Shown in pieces: positions 32,577 through 42,606 of a stretch of 64,000 nucleotides of DNA. Both the position numbers and the translations under genes were made by a program. This DNA comes from Cepaea nemoralis. Lineage: Eukaryota; Mollusca; Gastropoda; Stylommatophora; Helicidae. Location of the stretch: assembly GCA_014155875.1 (NCBI GenBank), contig JACEFZ010025808.1:617001-681000 (forward strand), in the 5' to 3' direction. Numbering within the stretch: position 1 is the stretch's first letter; every line of letters starts with the position of its first letter. Under the pieces are notes generated by a model, which had not been told where the DNA came from, searched no databases, and was given only the letters and a program-made list of their open reading frames with translations.

Positions 32577-33600
32577 TATGAAAGTAGGCAAATCATTATT
32601 ATTTGATTCATTAATTTGCTTAGGTAACAAATCATTATTATTTGATTCATTAATTTGTTTAGGCGACAAATCATGATTATTTTATTCATTAATTTTTTAG
32701 GCAACAAATCATTATTATTTGATTCATTAATTTGTTTAGGCGACAAATCATTTTTATTTGATTCATTAAATTTTTAGGTAACAAATCATTATTATTTGAT
32801 TCATTAATTTGTTTAGGCAACAAATCATTATTATTTGATTCATTATTTTTAAGGCAACAAATCATTATTATTTGGTTCATTAATTTTGTAGGCAACTGTC
32901 AAGGTGTTGGATGATAGCAGGACCGACTAGTGACAGAGGAGGGGCAAGGACTAATAGGACATAGAGACAGGACCTCTATAAAGGTATAGACAGCACCCAA
33001 GCTAGGACGTAAGAACAGTAATAAGACTAGACTCGGGTGGGGTCACTAATGTGTTATAGTCAGGACAATAAAGGGACCGACCCGAGAACAGGGGCGGGTA
33101 CAATAGGTCGCGGGGAATACCGTGACGACGTAAATTAGAATAGAACTTTAGAGGGTAACGAGTGCTAAGACGACAATGCAGAGAACGGCACGCAGAGTTA
33201 CGAACCCCACGAGGGAATTTTGGCCACGTAGACAAACAACTACCTGAGCGGCTTCAGACAGGGACAAGACGGCCTTCCGACTGGACGTAGTGTTGTTCTG
33301 AAGCCATGATCTAGTGTTGTGAATGCATGCGATGTTAACGAGAGAGTGATCTTGTTTGATGATGTAGATAAATATATTGTGTGTCGAGTGGCGATTAGTA
33401 TAATGATGTGTCAGGCAGATAACGCCTTATTTGATTATCAGGCTTGCCTGAAATAAACTCCGTATAAAACCATCTGTACGAGCTGAAGTTATTTGAAGTA
33501 CGGATGACGTTGCCTGATTGTGAGTAAACACAAGACTGTGACAGCAACAAATCATTATTATTTGATTCATTAATTATTATTTGATTCATTAATTTTTCCT
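32577..33600. repeat. 39-bp minisatellite, split by a solo LTR
   Basis: Units containing AACAAATCATTATTATTTGA and TTCATTAATTT repeat every 39 bases from 32577 to 32896 and resume at 33544-33600. The interruption is the solo LTR at 32897-33543. Confidence 0.92.
32897..33543 (+). mobile_element. Solo LTR, 647 bp
   Basis: The insert starts TGTCA and ends TGACA, giving a 5-bp inverted terminus with TG...CA. It is flanked by GCAAC on both sides (32892-32896 and 33544-33548), a 5-bp target duplication. TATAAAG at 32977-32983 and AATAAA at 33452-33457 fit a + strand LTR promoter and polyadenylation signal. There is no internal region, so recombination between two LTRs is the likely origin. It is unlike the LTR at 1-430. 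Confidence 0.9.
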
Positions 33601-33677
33601 CTTTTGTGTGTTTGCTGGCACCGAACTCCAGTGTAGTCCACACACAGGCTACAGCCTCTAGTAGCTGACACTACAGG

Positions 33678-33697
33678 GGTGGGGGGGGGGGGGGGGG
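33678..33697. repeat. Poly-G run
   Basis: A G-rich run of about 20 bases with one T interruption. Confidence 0.9.
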
Positions 33698-33714
33698 TCA
33701 CTGGACTGATTTTG

Positions 33715-33915
33715 AGTGTGGATTAGCTTTTCTTATTACCAGTGTCCCATGCCATCAGGCAAACCCACTCCGACTTCTGAGGTACTTGTATTTTATGTTC
33801 CCAAGTCAAGGACGAGAAGTCAACATCTTAGTACAACTGACCTGTATAGGGGTTGAACCCGCTACCTCGGCATCAGCACACCGGAAGTTGTAAGAGCAAG
33901 TGCTCTTATCCATTC
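33715..33915 (-). mobile_element. tRNA-derived SINE
   Basis: The minus strand starts with a tRNA-like head: TTGGCAGAATGGATAAGAGC (A box) and GCGGGTTCAACCCC (B box) about 40 bases on. The body ATGTTGACTTCTCGTCCTTG and end GTCGGAGTGGGTTTGCCTGA match 23640-23790. Confidence 0.82.
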
Positions 33916-34120
33916 TGCCAATGTAACCTACTCATGAATGATTTGTATTGATGGGCTTCCTGTGGCAGTTGATTTCTAACTTCAGTGATTCAATATTCTT
34001 GTCTCCTGCACTGTTTGTGTCAATAGCTGCAGACCTGACTTCACAGGCAATTAGCGGTCAAACTGGCGATCTCTGTATACTTGATCTTTGAGTGTGTGTT
34101 GATGTGGTCCTGTTGTCAGT

Positions 34121-34495
34121 AGTTATATAAGTCGTTTACCCACATGATGTCCCTCGTCCACGGACGAGTAGTTAGGTAATACGTCTGTGAAGGTGGCGAG
34201 GGTGAAGTGTGGGAAAATCTGGAAGTTGTGGAAGTGTGGGAAAATCTTGAAGGTATATTTTTTGGTTGGGTAAATCTCGGGGGCGGGGTGTGACGGAACG
34301 GGGTGTATGAGGGATGGGAAAAAAGTTGTATTCGTGTCGTTATATGAATGGTCGGTACCTGTCAAATGTGTGAGGGGGGATGTGTTTATTGTAATGTTAG
34401 ACAACTACGGGTGCTGAGGCAGAGGTGGTTGTATAGACTGCTGAAAACGTGTTGGATAAACGAGGGTTCCAAGGGCGGGGTGTGACGGAACGGGG
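34121..34495 (+). repeat. Left terminal inverted repeat
   Basis: Inverse of 39955-40330 at roughly 95% identity by eye. It contains two GAAGTGTGGGAAAATCT copies and a GGGCGGGGTGTGACGGAACG motif twice (about 34274 and 34471). Confidence 0.92.
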
Positions 34496-34670
34496 CGTAT
34501 TCGTGTGAATGGTCGGTACATGTCAAATGTGTGAGGAGGAAAGTGTTTAGTGGAATGTAATGTTAGACGACTACGGGTGCTGAGGCAGAGGTGGTTGTAT
34601 AGACTACTGAAAACGTGTTGGATAAACGAAGGTTCCAAGGGCGGGGTGTGACGGAACAGGGTGTACACCC
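34496..34670 (+). repeat. Tandem copy of the inner TIR segment (left side only)
   Basis: The segment from about 34350 to 34495 is repeated, with changes, at 34500-34670 (GAATGGTCGGTACATGTC ... GGGCGGGGTGTGACGGAACA). The right end has only one such inner copy. Confidence 0.8.
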
Positions 34671-34702
34671 TCGTTGGCGAGGGTTGTATGTTTATTTGGG
34701 TA

Positions 34703-34915
34703 TTATCTTGGACAAATGGCCAGTGGTTGTGTTCTTGGTAGATGCTTAGTTTTGGCGATAGGAAAGAAGTGTTGGTAGAATTCTACAGTGCAAAAGTTGC
34801 TTTTCCACGAGTCACAATTCTGGACTGGTGTAATGGTTTTCAGGCCAGTAACAACTGACAAAAGGTTGTTTTGTGAAACAGGGGAATTCGACACCGGTGA
34901 TATGTTAGTAGTAGG
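34703..34915 (-). pseudogene. Unrecognised short open frame
   Basis: A minus-strand frame of about 70 codons (VSQNNLLSVVTGLKTITPVQ ... CTVEFYQHFFPIAKTKH) just inside the left TIR. I do not recognise it. It may be a fragment of the element's own protein. EFYQHFFPI also appears in the LINE-B RT (VEFYQHFFPILGN), so this stretch could instead be a small LINE-derived scrap. Confidence 0.3.
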
Positions 34916-35299
34916 GGATTTAAATCCAATGTCTGACAGGTGTATGTAGGCGTTTCCTTAATTATGATATGTTTTGAGTTCTAGTAGTAGTTGTTGGGAG
35001 GTTCATCTGATATGGTAGTGAGTTCTAAGTCGGGTTTGTGAATTGTTTTGTATGATATGTTCTTGTCGTTAATAGATTCCCAAATTTGGGGTATAAGGGT
35101 TTCTGTACCAGATACGTTGACGCTTTTCGGTAATGCAAAATAAGGAAAAGTGGTGATGATTATGTATTGTGAAATGTCTTTTCAGATAAGACACGTTTGA
35201 CCACAGAAGTTTCATTTTTTTCCCTTATTTTGGGTACCACATTTTTTTTTTTTTTTTAATAGTTTTGTGGACTTACTTTTCCATACCTATTTCTGTACT

Positions 35300-35830
35300 T
35301 GATCAAAACAATTTCATAAGTTTTGCTGACAAGTTTAGTTGAAATATGTCTTTACTTGTTTCCCCTTGGTTGACAAATGTTCGTACTTTCTTATAAGGTT
35401 AACTCCTAGTTTTTATAAGTTTGGATTTATAACTTTGGTTTTAGTTGTGTTGGCTATTTTTTCCTAGATTTTTATACGTTTGGTTGAGCTATTTCTGTAT
35501 TTGGCCGACCTTTTCCCTTTTGGTTGACATATTTTCCTACTTTTTATAAGTTTAGTTAAAATATTTATAAATTTTGTTAAAATATTCTACATATTTGGTT
35601 AGTTTTATAATGTTTATAAATTTCGTCGCTGTATTTCGTTACTTGGTCAATATTTTTTTTCCATTTTGATGTCACATTTTCCTATTTGGCCAAGATTTTT
35701 CCCATTTGACTAACTCCTAATTTTCATAAATTTGGCCGAGATATTTCGTATTTTGGCCTTTTCACATTTGGTTAACTCCTACTTTTTATACATTTGACTA
35801 AAATATTTCTGTATTTGCCATAACTTTTCC
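35300..35830. repeat. Degenerate ~55-bp AT-rich repeats
   Basis: Recurring pieces such as TTGGTTAACTCCTACTTTTT, AAATATTTCTGTATTTG and ACTTTTCCC at irregular spacing indicate an old tandem array within the transposon. Confidence 0.65.
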
Positions 35831-36280
35831 CCCGACTTTTTTCATGTCTGGTAATGTAAGCTCTGTTCCGACAAGAAAAAAGACAACATCATGAAAACAA
35901 ACCACTTTAAAATATCAACAAACAAAAAACTTGGTTTCAATATTTTTATCACCAAAATATGTGTGTTCACAACATATTCATCAAAACAGATTAGTGCTAT
36001 ATCATAAGAAAACATCAATGACATACATGGTTACTTTTTTTTTTTTTATTCAACACCCATTTGATTAGTGATCTTCGTTCTTCCAGGCTCTGATATAGCT
36101 TGGTTGACTAAAACAACACTGTTGTTGTCGAAGTCATCACACATACCTTATTTGTTTCGGATCCAGAATAAAGACATGTATGGGAGTTGATCCTTCACAT
36201 AAGATATCTGAATACTTCTTTTTTGTGAATGTATCATACCAAAACCACCCGGTAGCGGTGGTCGACACTATTTTCTAATA

Positions 36281-36838
36281 CTACCACTTGCTGGGTAGCA
36301 TAATCGAGAGGTCCTTGCAGTACGCCTTAAGGGCTGCCAAGCTGTCTCTATTATTTGGTTGGATATCCTCTGCTACTATGAGTGGACGTGTTGCCAGGTA
36401 CGGGGTGTCTAAGGGTGTCGTCCTTTCTCGTGATGTCTGGTGATGTGTTCGTAAGTACCGTTGTAGGTTCGACTTGTATAGATTGTCATGTAACTGACAG
36501 GGATAATCATTGTGAATGTTTCCATTGTGGCGGGTAAGACTATCATTGAAGTCACAGTGGTGGCAGTCTGGTACTTGACTTACACTACAAAGCTGGTGTA
36601 AATATACATGTGGTGCTGTCGTCTCTGGTGTTGTAGTGTTTGGTTCTGTTGTATTCATACGTGGGTGATGCTGTGTTCGAATGTGTCTTTGTAGATTGCC
36701 TTTTCTGTTGAAAAGTTGTCCACAGATATGACATAAGTGTGGTTGATCCTTCGTACCGTGAATGTGGTGATTAAGGTTATACTAATCACAATAGGCTTTG
36801 TCGCACACTGAACACGTGAAAGTAGATCTGGTGGCCAT
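36281..36838 (-). pseudogene. C2H2 zinc-finger protein gene with an early stop
   Basis: The ATG at 36836-36838 opens a 185-residue frame with one in-frame TAG at codon 19 (36782-36784). A TATTTATATA sequence lies about 20 bases upstream of the ATG. The first finger (FTCSVCDKAYC) contains the stop. The second is canonical: CHICGQLFNRKGNLQRHIRTQHH has C-X2-C-X12-H-X4-H spacing. Two more look degenerate (DCHHCDFNDSLTRH, and YKSNLQRYLRTHH with Cys positions lost). After about residue 125 the sequence is not finger-like. C2H2 proteins bind DNA; this one sits inside a transposable element and may be its DNA-binding protein or a captured host gene. I cannot tell which. Confidence 0.75.
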
Positions 36839-37399
36839 ATTGATAAACTGGTATATAAATAAGTCACACAAGTGTGTTCCACACTTGATTTTCTTACAAC
36901 ACCAAAAAGTTCTGGTGTATACAATATATGTTTCACTGTTTTAGCAGATGCCGACGACACGAATAAGGCTCACACCAGCGTGTTTCACAAATACCTTTGT
37001 AGCTAACCAAGTCAGCACGTGAACAATATCTGCTCACTACACTAAGCGACTTACAACAGCAGGTTTCACAAATAACTCTGTAGTGAAGGCTAGCCAAGTC
37101 AGCACGTGAACTGGTGTAGAGCGATTGGTACTGAGCTCACAAGAGACGCCGTCTATTTTATACACTGGTTCTGCACACGACCCTACATAGCTGAAGTGGG
37201 AGTTTTTTTAGACAGGCTATTCTCACGCCACCCGCCCGCCTTCACGTGACCAATGACTCACGCTACCACTTAATTACGTTTGCATATGGCGCTGATGACG
37301 TAGGGGTTGTCTCGGACATCCGCGTTCGTTACCAAAAAGGGTATGTGGTTTGTATAGTTTGTAATATTCTTGTGGGGCCAGGAAGAGGCTATACTTGTG

Positions 37400-39410
37400 T
37401 ATTTGTTTATGGGTGAGTGTATCTGTACTTGTATGTAACTGATGTTGACAGTAGTAATGGTAGGAGATGGGTGTGTATGGTTGTCTTTGTATTTGTCTGT
37501 GTATGTACTTGTCTGTATATGTCTGTCTTTGTGTTTGTAGGCGTGTCTGTATGTCTGTCTTTGTGATTGTATGCGTGTCTGTATTTGTGTGTGTATGTCT
37601 GCAATCGTGATGGCTGTATGTACAAGTGTATCAAGTGTGAATTTTGTGTGTATGTCTGTCTGTGTGTACTGGTTGTGGTGACAGTAGTAAGGGTAGGAGA
37701 TGGGTGTGTTTTGCTTCTTTTGTGTAAGTGTGTGTGTCATGTGTTTCGTGTATTTGGTTATAGGTGAGTGTGTTTGTACGTGTGATGTCTGTACTTGTGA
37801 TGTCTGTATGTACAAGTGCTTTGTACGTGTGTGGTTGTCTCTGTACGTGAGTGGTTGTTTATGGATGTGTCTGTCTTTGGGTGTGTTTGTTTGTAGGTGT
37901 GTATTTGTGTAGTTGATGTCTGTGTGTACGTGGAGTTGTGTCTGTACGTGGTTGTGTATAGTTGTGAGGACAGTAGTAATGGTATGAGTGTGTCTGTATT
38001 TGTGATGTCTGTATGTAGAAGTGTATGTGTCTGTACACGTGTGTCTTTGTTTTTTGTGCTGTCTCTGTAGTTGTCTGTATTTGTGTGTGTCTTTATGTAA
38101 CTACCATTATTATGACCATCACCCCATTCATATCACGGCCATGGTTTTACATCTCAAAAACACCCCAGAGACGACCCTCCTCACATACTAGTATTATTAT
38201 TGACATTGTTCGGTACGCGCCAGCTGACGACACGTGTGTGGGAGTATTCTCACGTAACCCCCGCCTCTGTCTGTGTCTGTCTGTGTGTAGTTGTTGTGGT
38301 GACAATAGTGTGGTTTGAGTTGTGGTAACAGTAGTGGAATGGGTTCCCTCTTCAGCCCAATCACTCTCTAGACACAGCTTCAAGACCATCAGCAACCAAC
38401 CACCACTACTATAGGTATAATCGAGTCCCCTCTGATCCCTTTGGGTCGTAAGCGATGCCAGTTTTAAATATACTTTGATGTTGTATACCAATAAAAGCCG
38501 TTTGAAAATATTACTTTTTTGTTTGTTTTTAATTTTATCTCTCTATTTTATTGTGTTTTTGTTCCATTGTATGGTTTTCTTGTCTATATCTGTGTCAGTG
38601 TTGATGTCTCTCAGGAAAAGAAGTGGGCAACCACGTGAAACCCATCCACTTGAAACAATCAACCAACAACAAAAAAATGATGCTCACCCCATTCATATCA
38701 CGGTTTTAGTGGTACCAGCGAAGACCGCCACAGACACACATTCTAGTATTATTAATGACATTGACATATCTCCGTACCCGCCATGCCGAGGAAACGTGTG
38801 TGGGAGTATTCTCACTCACCGGTAGTCGCCCCCGCCTCGGCTTGTGTGTGATGTTTTCTCACGCAATCGTACGCCTCAGATTGTGTGGTTGTGTGTGTGT
38901 GCGCACTTGTGTTTGACTGTAGTTGTGTGTTTGTACGTGTGTCTGTATGTGTGTACGTGTGATGTCTCTGTACATGTCTGTCTGTTTGTACGTCTGTGTC
39001 TGTATGTAGAAGTGTACATGTGTCTGCCTTTGAGTTTGTACGCATGTCTGTATAGTTGTTTGTCTGAACTCGTGATGACCATGTGTGTACTTGAATGTGT
39101 GTACGTGTGATGTCTCTGTACATGTCTGTATGTTTGTACGCCTGTCTGTATGTGTGTACATGTGTGTATGTCTGTCTGTATGTGCAAGTGTGTCTTTGAG
39201 TTTGTACGCATGTCTGTATGTGTGTACGTGTTCCTGTGTCTGTACTTGAATGTGTGTACCTGTGATGTCTCTGTACATGTCTGTATGTTTGTACGCGTGT
39301 CTGTATGTGTGTACGTGTGGTGTCTATGTGTACATGTGTTTGTACGTCTGTATGTGTGTACATGTGTACAACTGTGGCTTTGAGGTTGTGTATGCCCATC
39401 TGTCAAGTGT
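37400..39410. repeat. Cryptically simple TGTCTGTATGTG region with internal duplications
   Basis: Two kb dominated by TGTCTGTATGTGTGTACGTG-like sequence. Within it, about 38115-38280 is related to 38680-38850 (CACCCCATTCATATCACGG; ACGTGTGTGGGAGTATTCTC). A 3'-end-like segment ending TATACCAATAAAAGC occurs at about 38380-38520 and again at 39690-39790. Open frames here (long Thr/His-rich on minus, Cys/Val-rich on plus) are compositional. Confidence 0.8.
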
Positions 39411-39554
39411 ATTGACAATCAAAGTTCAGGCAGCGTGGTCTCCGACTCCGCAGACACCGACAACCCCACCGTTATCACTGATGCTACGGCGGACATCACC
39501 CCATCCACTCAGAACTACGATCCCCTCAATATATTAGTAAGCCCAGTCCACCAG

Positions 39555-39905
39555 CCTCCTACGACCATCTTTACTTATTCAGCTGATAGTGACTGCGAAC
39601 CTCTACATAACACCTCTTCATTCACCCTCTAGTAATAATAACGACAGTCAAGACAGGCCTCTACAGAACCATTCATCTTTCTACAATAACCATCTCCCTC
39701 TGATCCCCTTTGGGTCGTAAAAGAAGCCAGTTTTAAATGTACTTTGATGTTGTATACCAATAAAAGCACTTGAAAATGTTACTTTTTTGTTTGTTTTTCC
39801 TTTTGTCTCTCTATTCCATTGTGTCTGTGTCAGACTCCTACAACCCTCTTTACTTTTTCAGCTGATAGTGACCCTCTACATAACACCTCTTATCAATACC
39901 CATGC
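39555..39905 (+). repeat. Direct repeat pair near the right end of the element
   Basis: CCTCCTACGACCATCTTTAC ... ATAACACCTCTT at about 39565-39630 recurs at about 39835-39895. A stretch containing an AATAAA-type signal (39757-39766) lies between the copies. Confidence 0.65.
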
Positions 39906-39954
39906 TTCGTTGTATTCTATAACTACTGTCTTATTTCACTGGCAGGGACCATAC

Positions 39955-40330
39955 ACCCCGTTCCGTCACACCCCGCCCTTGGAACCCTCGTTTATCCAAC
40001 ACGTTTTCACTACTCTATACAACCACCTCTGCCTCAGCACCAGTAGTTGTCTAACATTACAATAAACACATCCCCCTTCACACATTTGACAGGTACCGAC
40101 CATTCATATAACGACACGAATACAATTTTTTTTCCATCCCTCATACACCCCGTTCCGTCACACCCCGCCCCCGAGATTTACCCAACCAAAAAATATAACT
40201 TCCAGATTTTCCCACACTTCCACAACTTCCAGATTTTCCCACACTTCACCCTCGCCACCTTCATAGACGTATTATCTAACTACTCGTCCGTGGACGAGGG
40301 AAATCATGTGGGTAAACGACTTATATAACT
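39955..40330 (-). repeat. Right terminal inverted repeat
   Basis: Reverse complement of 34121-34495. The two 93-codon frames that read through the TIRs (34123-34404 minus and 40047-40328 plus) are nearly identical only because the TIRs are. Low substitution at silent sites would be needed to argue for coding function. Confidence 0.92.
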
Positions 40331-40379
40331 AATGTTGTCATTATACACCTCTCATGGAGGCAGCCATGGTCGTATAGTC

Positions 40380-40641
40380 GACAACATGCTCATCTGTTGA
40401 CCCTAGATTCTAATCAGTTGAACCCATTTGCTAATCTGTTGATCCCCACATGCTAATCTGCTGATCCCACATGCTAATCGGCTGACCCTACATGCTAATC
40501 GGCTGACCCTACATGCTAATCGGCTGACCCCACATGCTAATCTGCTGACCCCCACATGCTCATCTGCTGACCCCACATGCTCATCTGCTGACCCTACATG
40601 CTAATCGACTGACCCTACATGCTAATCGGCTGACCCTACAT
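40380..40641. repeat. 21-bp minisatellite
   Basis: Units such as CATGCTAATCGGCTGACCCTA repeat from 40380 to 40641. One further partial unit lies right of the RTE LINE at 41920-41937. Confidence 0.9.
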
Positions 40642-41919
40642 TCATTCATTCATTCAGTAGCATGTCCTTTGCAGAACCTCGCCACCATAACAACCTTCCG
40701 GAAAACCTCTCGATCATAAGCAAGATGTCCCGCGTCTGATACACCCATCTGGAGATCATCCGCCACATTATGCACCCATCTTCTCTTTGGCCTTCCTCTT
40801 CCTCTCTTCCCAGGCATATACCCTTCCATTATTGTTCTCTCCAAACTTTCGTGACGTTTCAAGTGACCAAAATATTTCAATTTTCTTTGTTTTATCGTCT
40901 TTAATAGCCAACCTTCTTCAATATTCAACTCTTGAAGCATGCTTGCATTTGTTCTTTTCTTTACCCAAGATATTTTTAGTACTCGTCTATAACATTTATA
41001 TTCAAAGGCATTTATGCGCTGTTCAGCTTGTTTAGTAAGTGTCCATGTCTCACAGGCGTATGTTGCAATGGGAAAGATGCATGCTCTTAAAAATCTAATT
41101 TTTGTAGTTCTGTCTGTCCCACTCCATAATTTATTCAGCTGTTTTAGTCTTTGAAGAGCAATTGATAGTCGCCGTTTAATTTCTTTCATTGTGTCCCCGT
41201 TGTTGGTAATCAATGACCCAAGATATTCAAAATTTTCCACTACCTCCAATTTTTCCCCATTAATGTATATTTCTTTCTCCATGGAAGTTTTATCTGTATG
41301 CATTATTATTATCTTTGTTTTTGCTATGTTAAGATATAAGTTGTGATTTTCACTATTCAATTGGGTTGAGGCTATTAGGTTTTCCATGCCATTCTGTGTT
41401 GTGGATAGTAACACTGTATCATCAGCATATCGAATCTCCGGTATGTCATGACCGCCGATATTTAGGGCATCATATAGCTCCCTGTTTATATCATCTCTTA
41501 CATTTCTCATTATATTTTCGGCGTACAGGTTAAACAAATAGGGTGACAGCACGCAGCCCTGACGGACTCCTTGTCTGATGTCAAACCAATCTGATGCCTC
41601 GCCATCTATTCTAACTGCTGCTTGTTAGTCTAGATAGAGCATTTTTATGAGTTGTACTACATGTGATGGAAAGCCCATAGTCCTCATGATTTCCCAAAGT
41701 TTCTGATGCTGTACACAGTCAAATGCCTTTGATTAATCCACAAAACATGAGTATAGGTTTACATTAAATTCTCTGCACTTCTCTATTATTAAACGCATGT
41801 TGAATATGTGATCTCTTGTTCCTCTTCCTTGTCTAAATCCAGCTTGAACTACGTTAATCTCTTCTTCCATTTTCTTACGAAGTCTTGCCATTATGACTTT
41901 TAGTAGGATTTTACTTCCA
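40642..41919 (-). mobile_element. RTE-type LINE, 5'-truncated, inserted in the minisatellite
   Basis: The minus-strand element ends in a (GAAT)n tail (ATTCATTCATTCATTC on the + strand at 40640). It is flanked by TGACCCTACAT on both sides (40631-40641 and 41920-41930), an 11-bp target duplication made from the minisatellite unit. A simple-repeat tail and 5' truncation fit RTE-clade elements. Confidence 0.92.
40650..41919 (-). pseudogene. RTE-type reverse transcriptase, two nonsense codons
   Basis: One frame runs through the truncated element. The N-terminal part shows QAGFRQGRGTRDHIFN and SKAFDCVQHQKLWEIM, then VRQGCVLSPYLFNLYAENIM. The catalytic box is RYADDTVLL. The C-terminal part is typical of RTE-like proteins: FEYLGSLITNNGD, CETWTLTKQAEQRINAFEYK, RKLKYFGHLKRHES and GKRGRGRPKRRWV. 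A TAA replaces a residue directly before SKAFD, and a TAG lies about 35 codons later; both are in frame. The open part from 41552 to 40650 is 300 codons. The endonuclease domain is missing because of 5' truncation. Confidence 0.9.
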
Positions 41920-41949
41920 TGACCCTACATGCTAATCATTAATTAAAGG

Positions 41950-42212
41950 CATACTGACCCCACCGCGTGCTGCACTGACCTACTGACCCCACCATGTGCC
42001 GCACTGACCTACTAACCCCACCACGTGCCGCACCGACCTACTGACCCCACCACGTGCCGCACCGACCTACTGACCCCACCTCATGCCTCACTGACCTACT
42101 GACTCAACCACGTGCCTCACTGACCTACTGACCCCACCACGTGCCGCACTGACCTAGTGACCCCACCACGTGCCTCACTGACCTACTGACCCCACCACGT
42201 GCCGCACTGATC
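41950..42212. repeat. 29-bp minisatellite
   Basis: About nine units of GCACTGACCTACTGACCCCA plus CCACGTGCC, spaced by exactly 29 bases where checked (41972, 42001, 42030, 42059). Confidence 0.92.
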
Positions 42213-42470
42213 TATAAACATGGTGCTATCGCCATATACCCAGCATCCTGTAGGCGGGGACAAGTGTCCTTCACCTTTCTTACTGTCCCCTCACAAGTCT
42301 TGAAGGACAGCTGTTTGTATCTCCTCTCATGCAGCTGACAGAGGAGGGCATGTTCCACTGTGTGTCCTCTCCACATGGACACATATCTGTCTAACCTATT
42401 TGCATTTTGTTGGATAGATGATCTATTAGTCTGCAACGGTCAGCTCTCAGCCTGGAGATGAAGACTTGTC
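42212..42470 (-). pseudogene. Possible LINE C-terminal fragment
   Basis: Minus-strand frames show NRSSIQQNANRLDRY, then MCPCGEDT in one frame and TVEHALLCQLHERRY in the neighbouring frame. A Cys-containing turn followed by TVEHALL is common at the C-terminus of I/jockey-type LINE proteins. The piece is frameshifted and short, so the assignment is tentative. Confidence 0.4.
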
Positions 42471-42606
42471 CGATCAGTCATGAGCTCCCAAGTGAGAGAT
42501 TGATAACCTAACCAACTACCAGTACTGACTGATTTAAACACTCAGTCAGCAGTTCTAACGTTTGAGACAGCTAACAGAGCCATCCCCACCACCAGCACTG
42601 ACATGA

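Larger units (their letters stand above)
34119..40332. mobile_element. 6.2-kb DNA element with long terminal inverted repeats
   Basis: The ends are inverted copies of each other for about 375 bp. The element is flanked by TGTTGTCA at 34111-34118 and 40333-40340, an exact 8-bp direct repeat that reads as a target-site duplication. The termini read GTAGTTATATAAG on the left and TTAGTTATATAAG on the right (reverse complement). Inside are a duplicated subterminal segment, a broken C2H2 zinc-finger gene on the minus strand, AT-rich degenerate repeats and a long TGTCTGTATGTG-type region. No transposase motif is recognisable. 8-bp duplications occur in several DNA-transposon superfamilies; the termini match none that I can name. 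Confidence 0.85.

Noticed and set aside
38812..39418. Thr/His-rich ORFs of 139-195 codons
   Set aside because: Compositional artefacts of TGTCTGTATGTG repeats; several overlapping frames are open at once.
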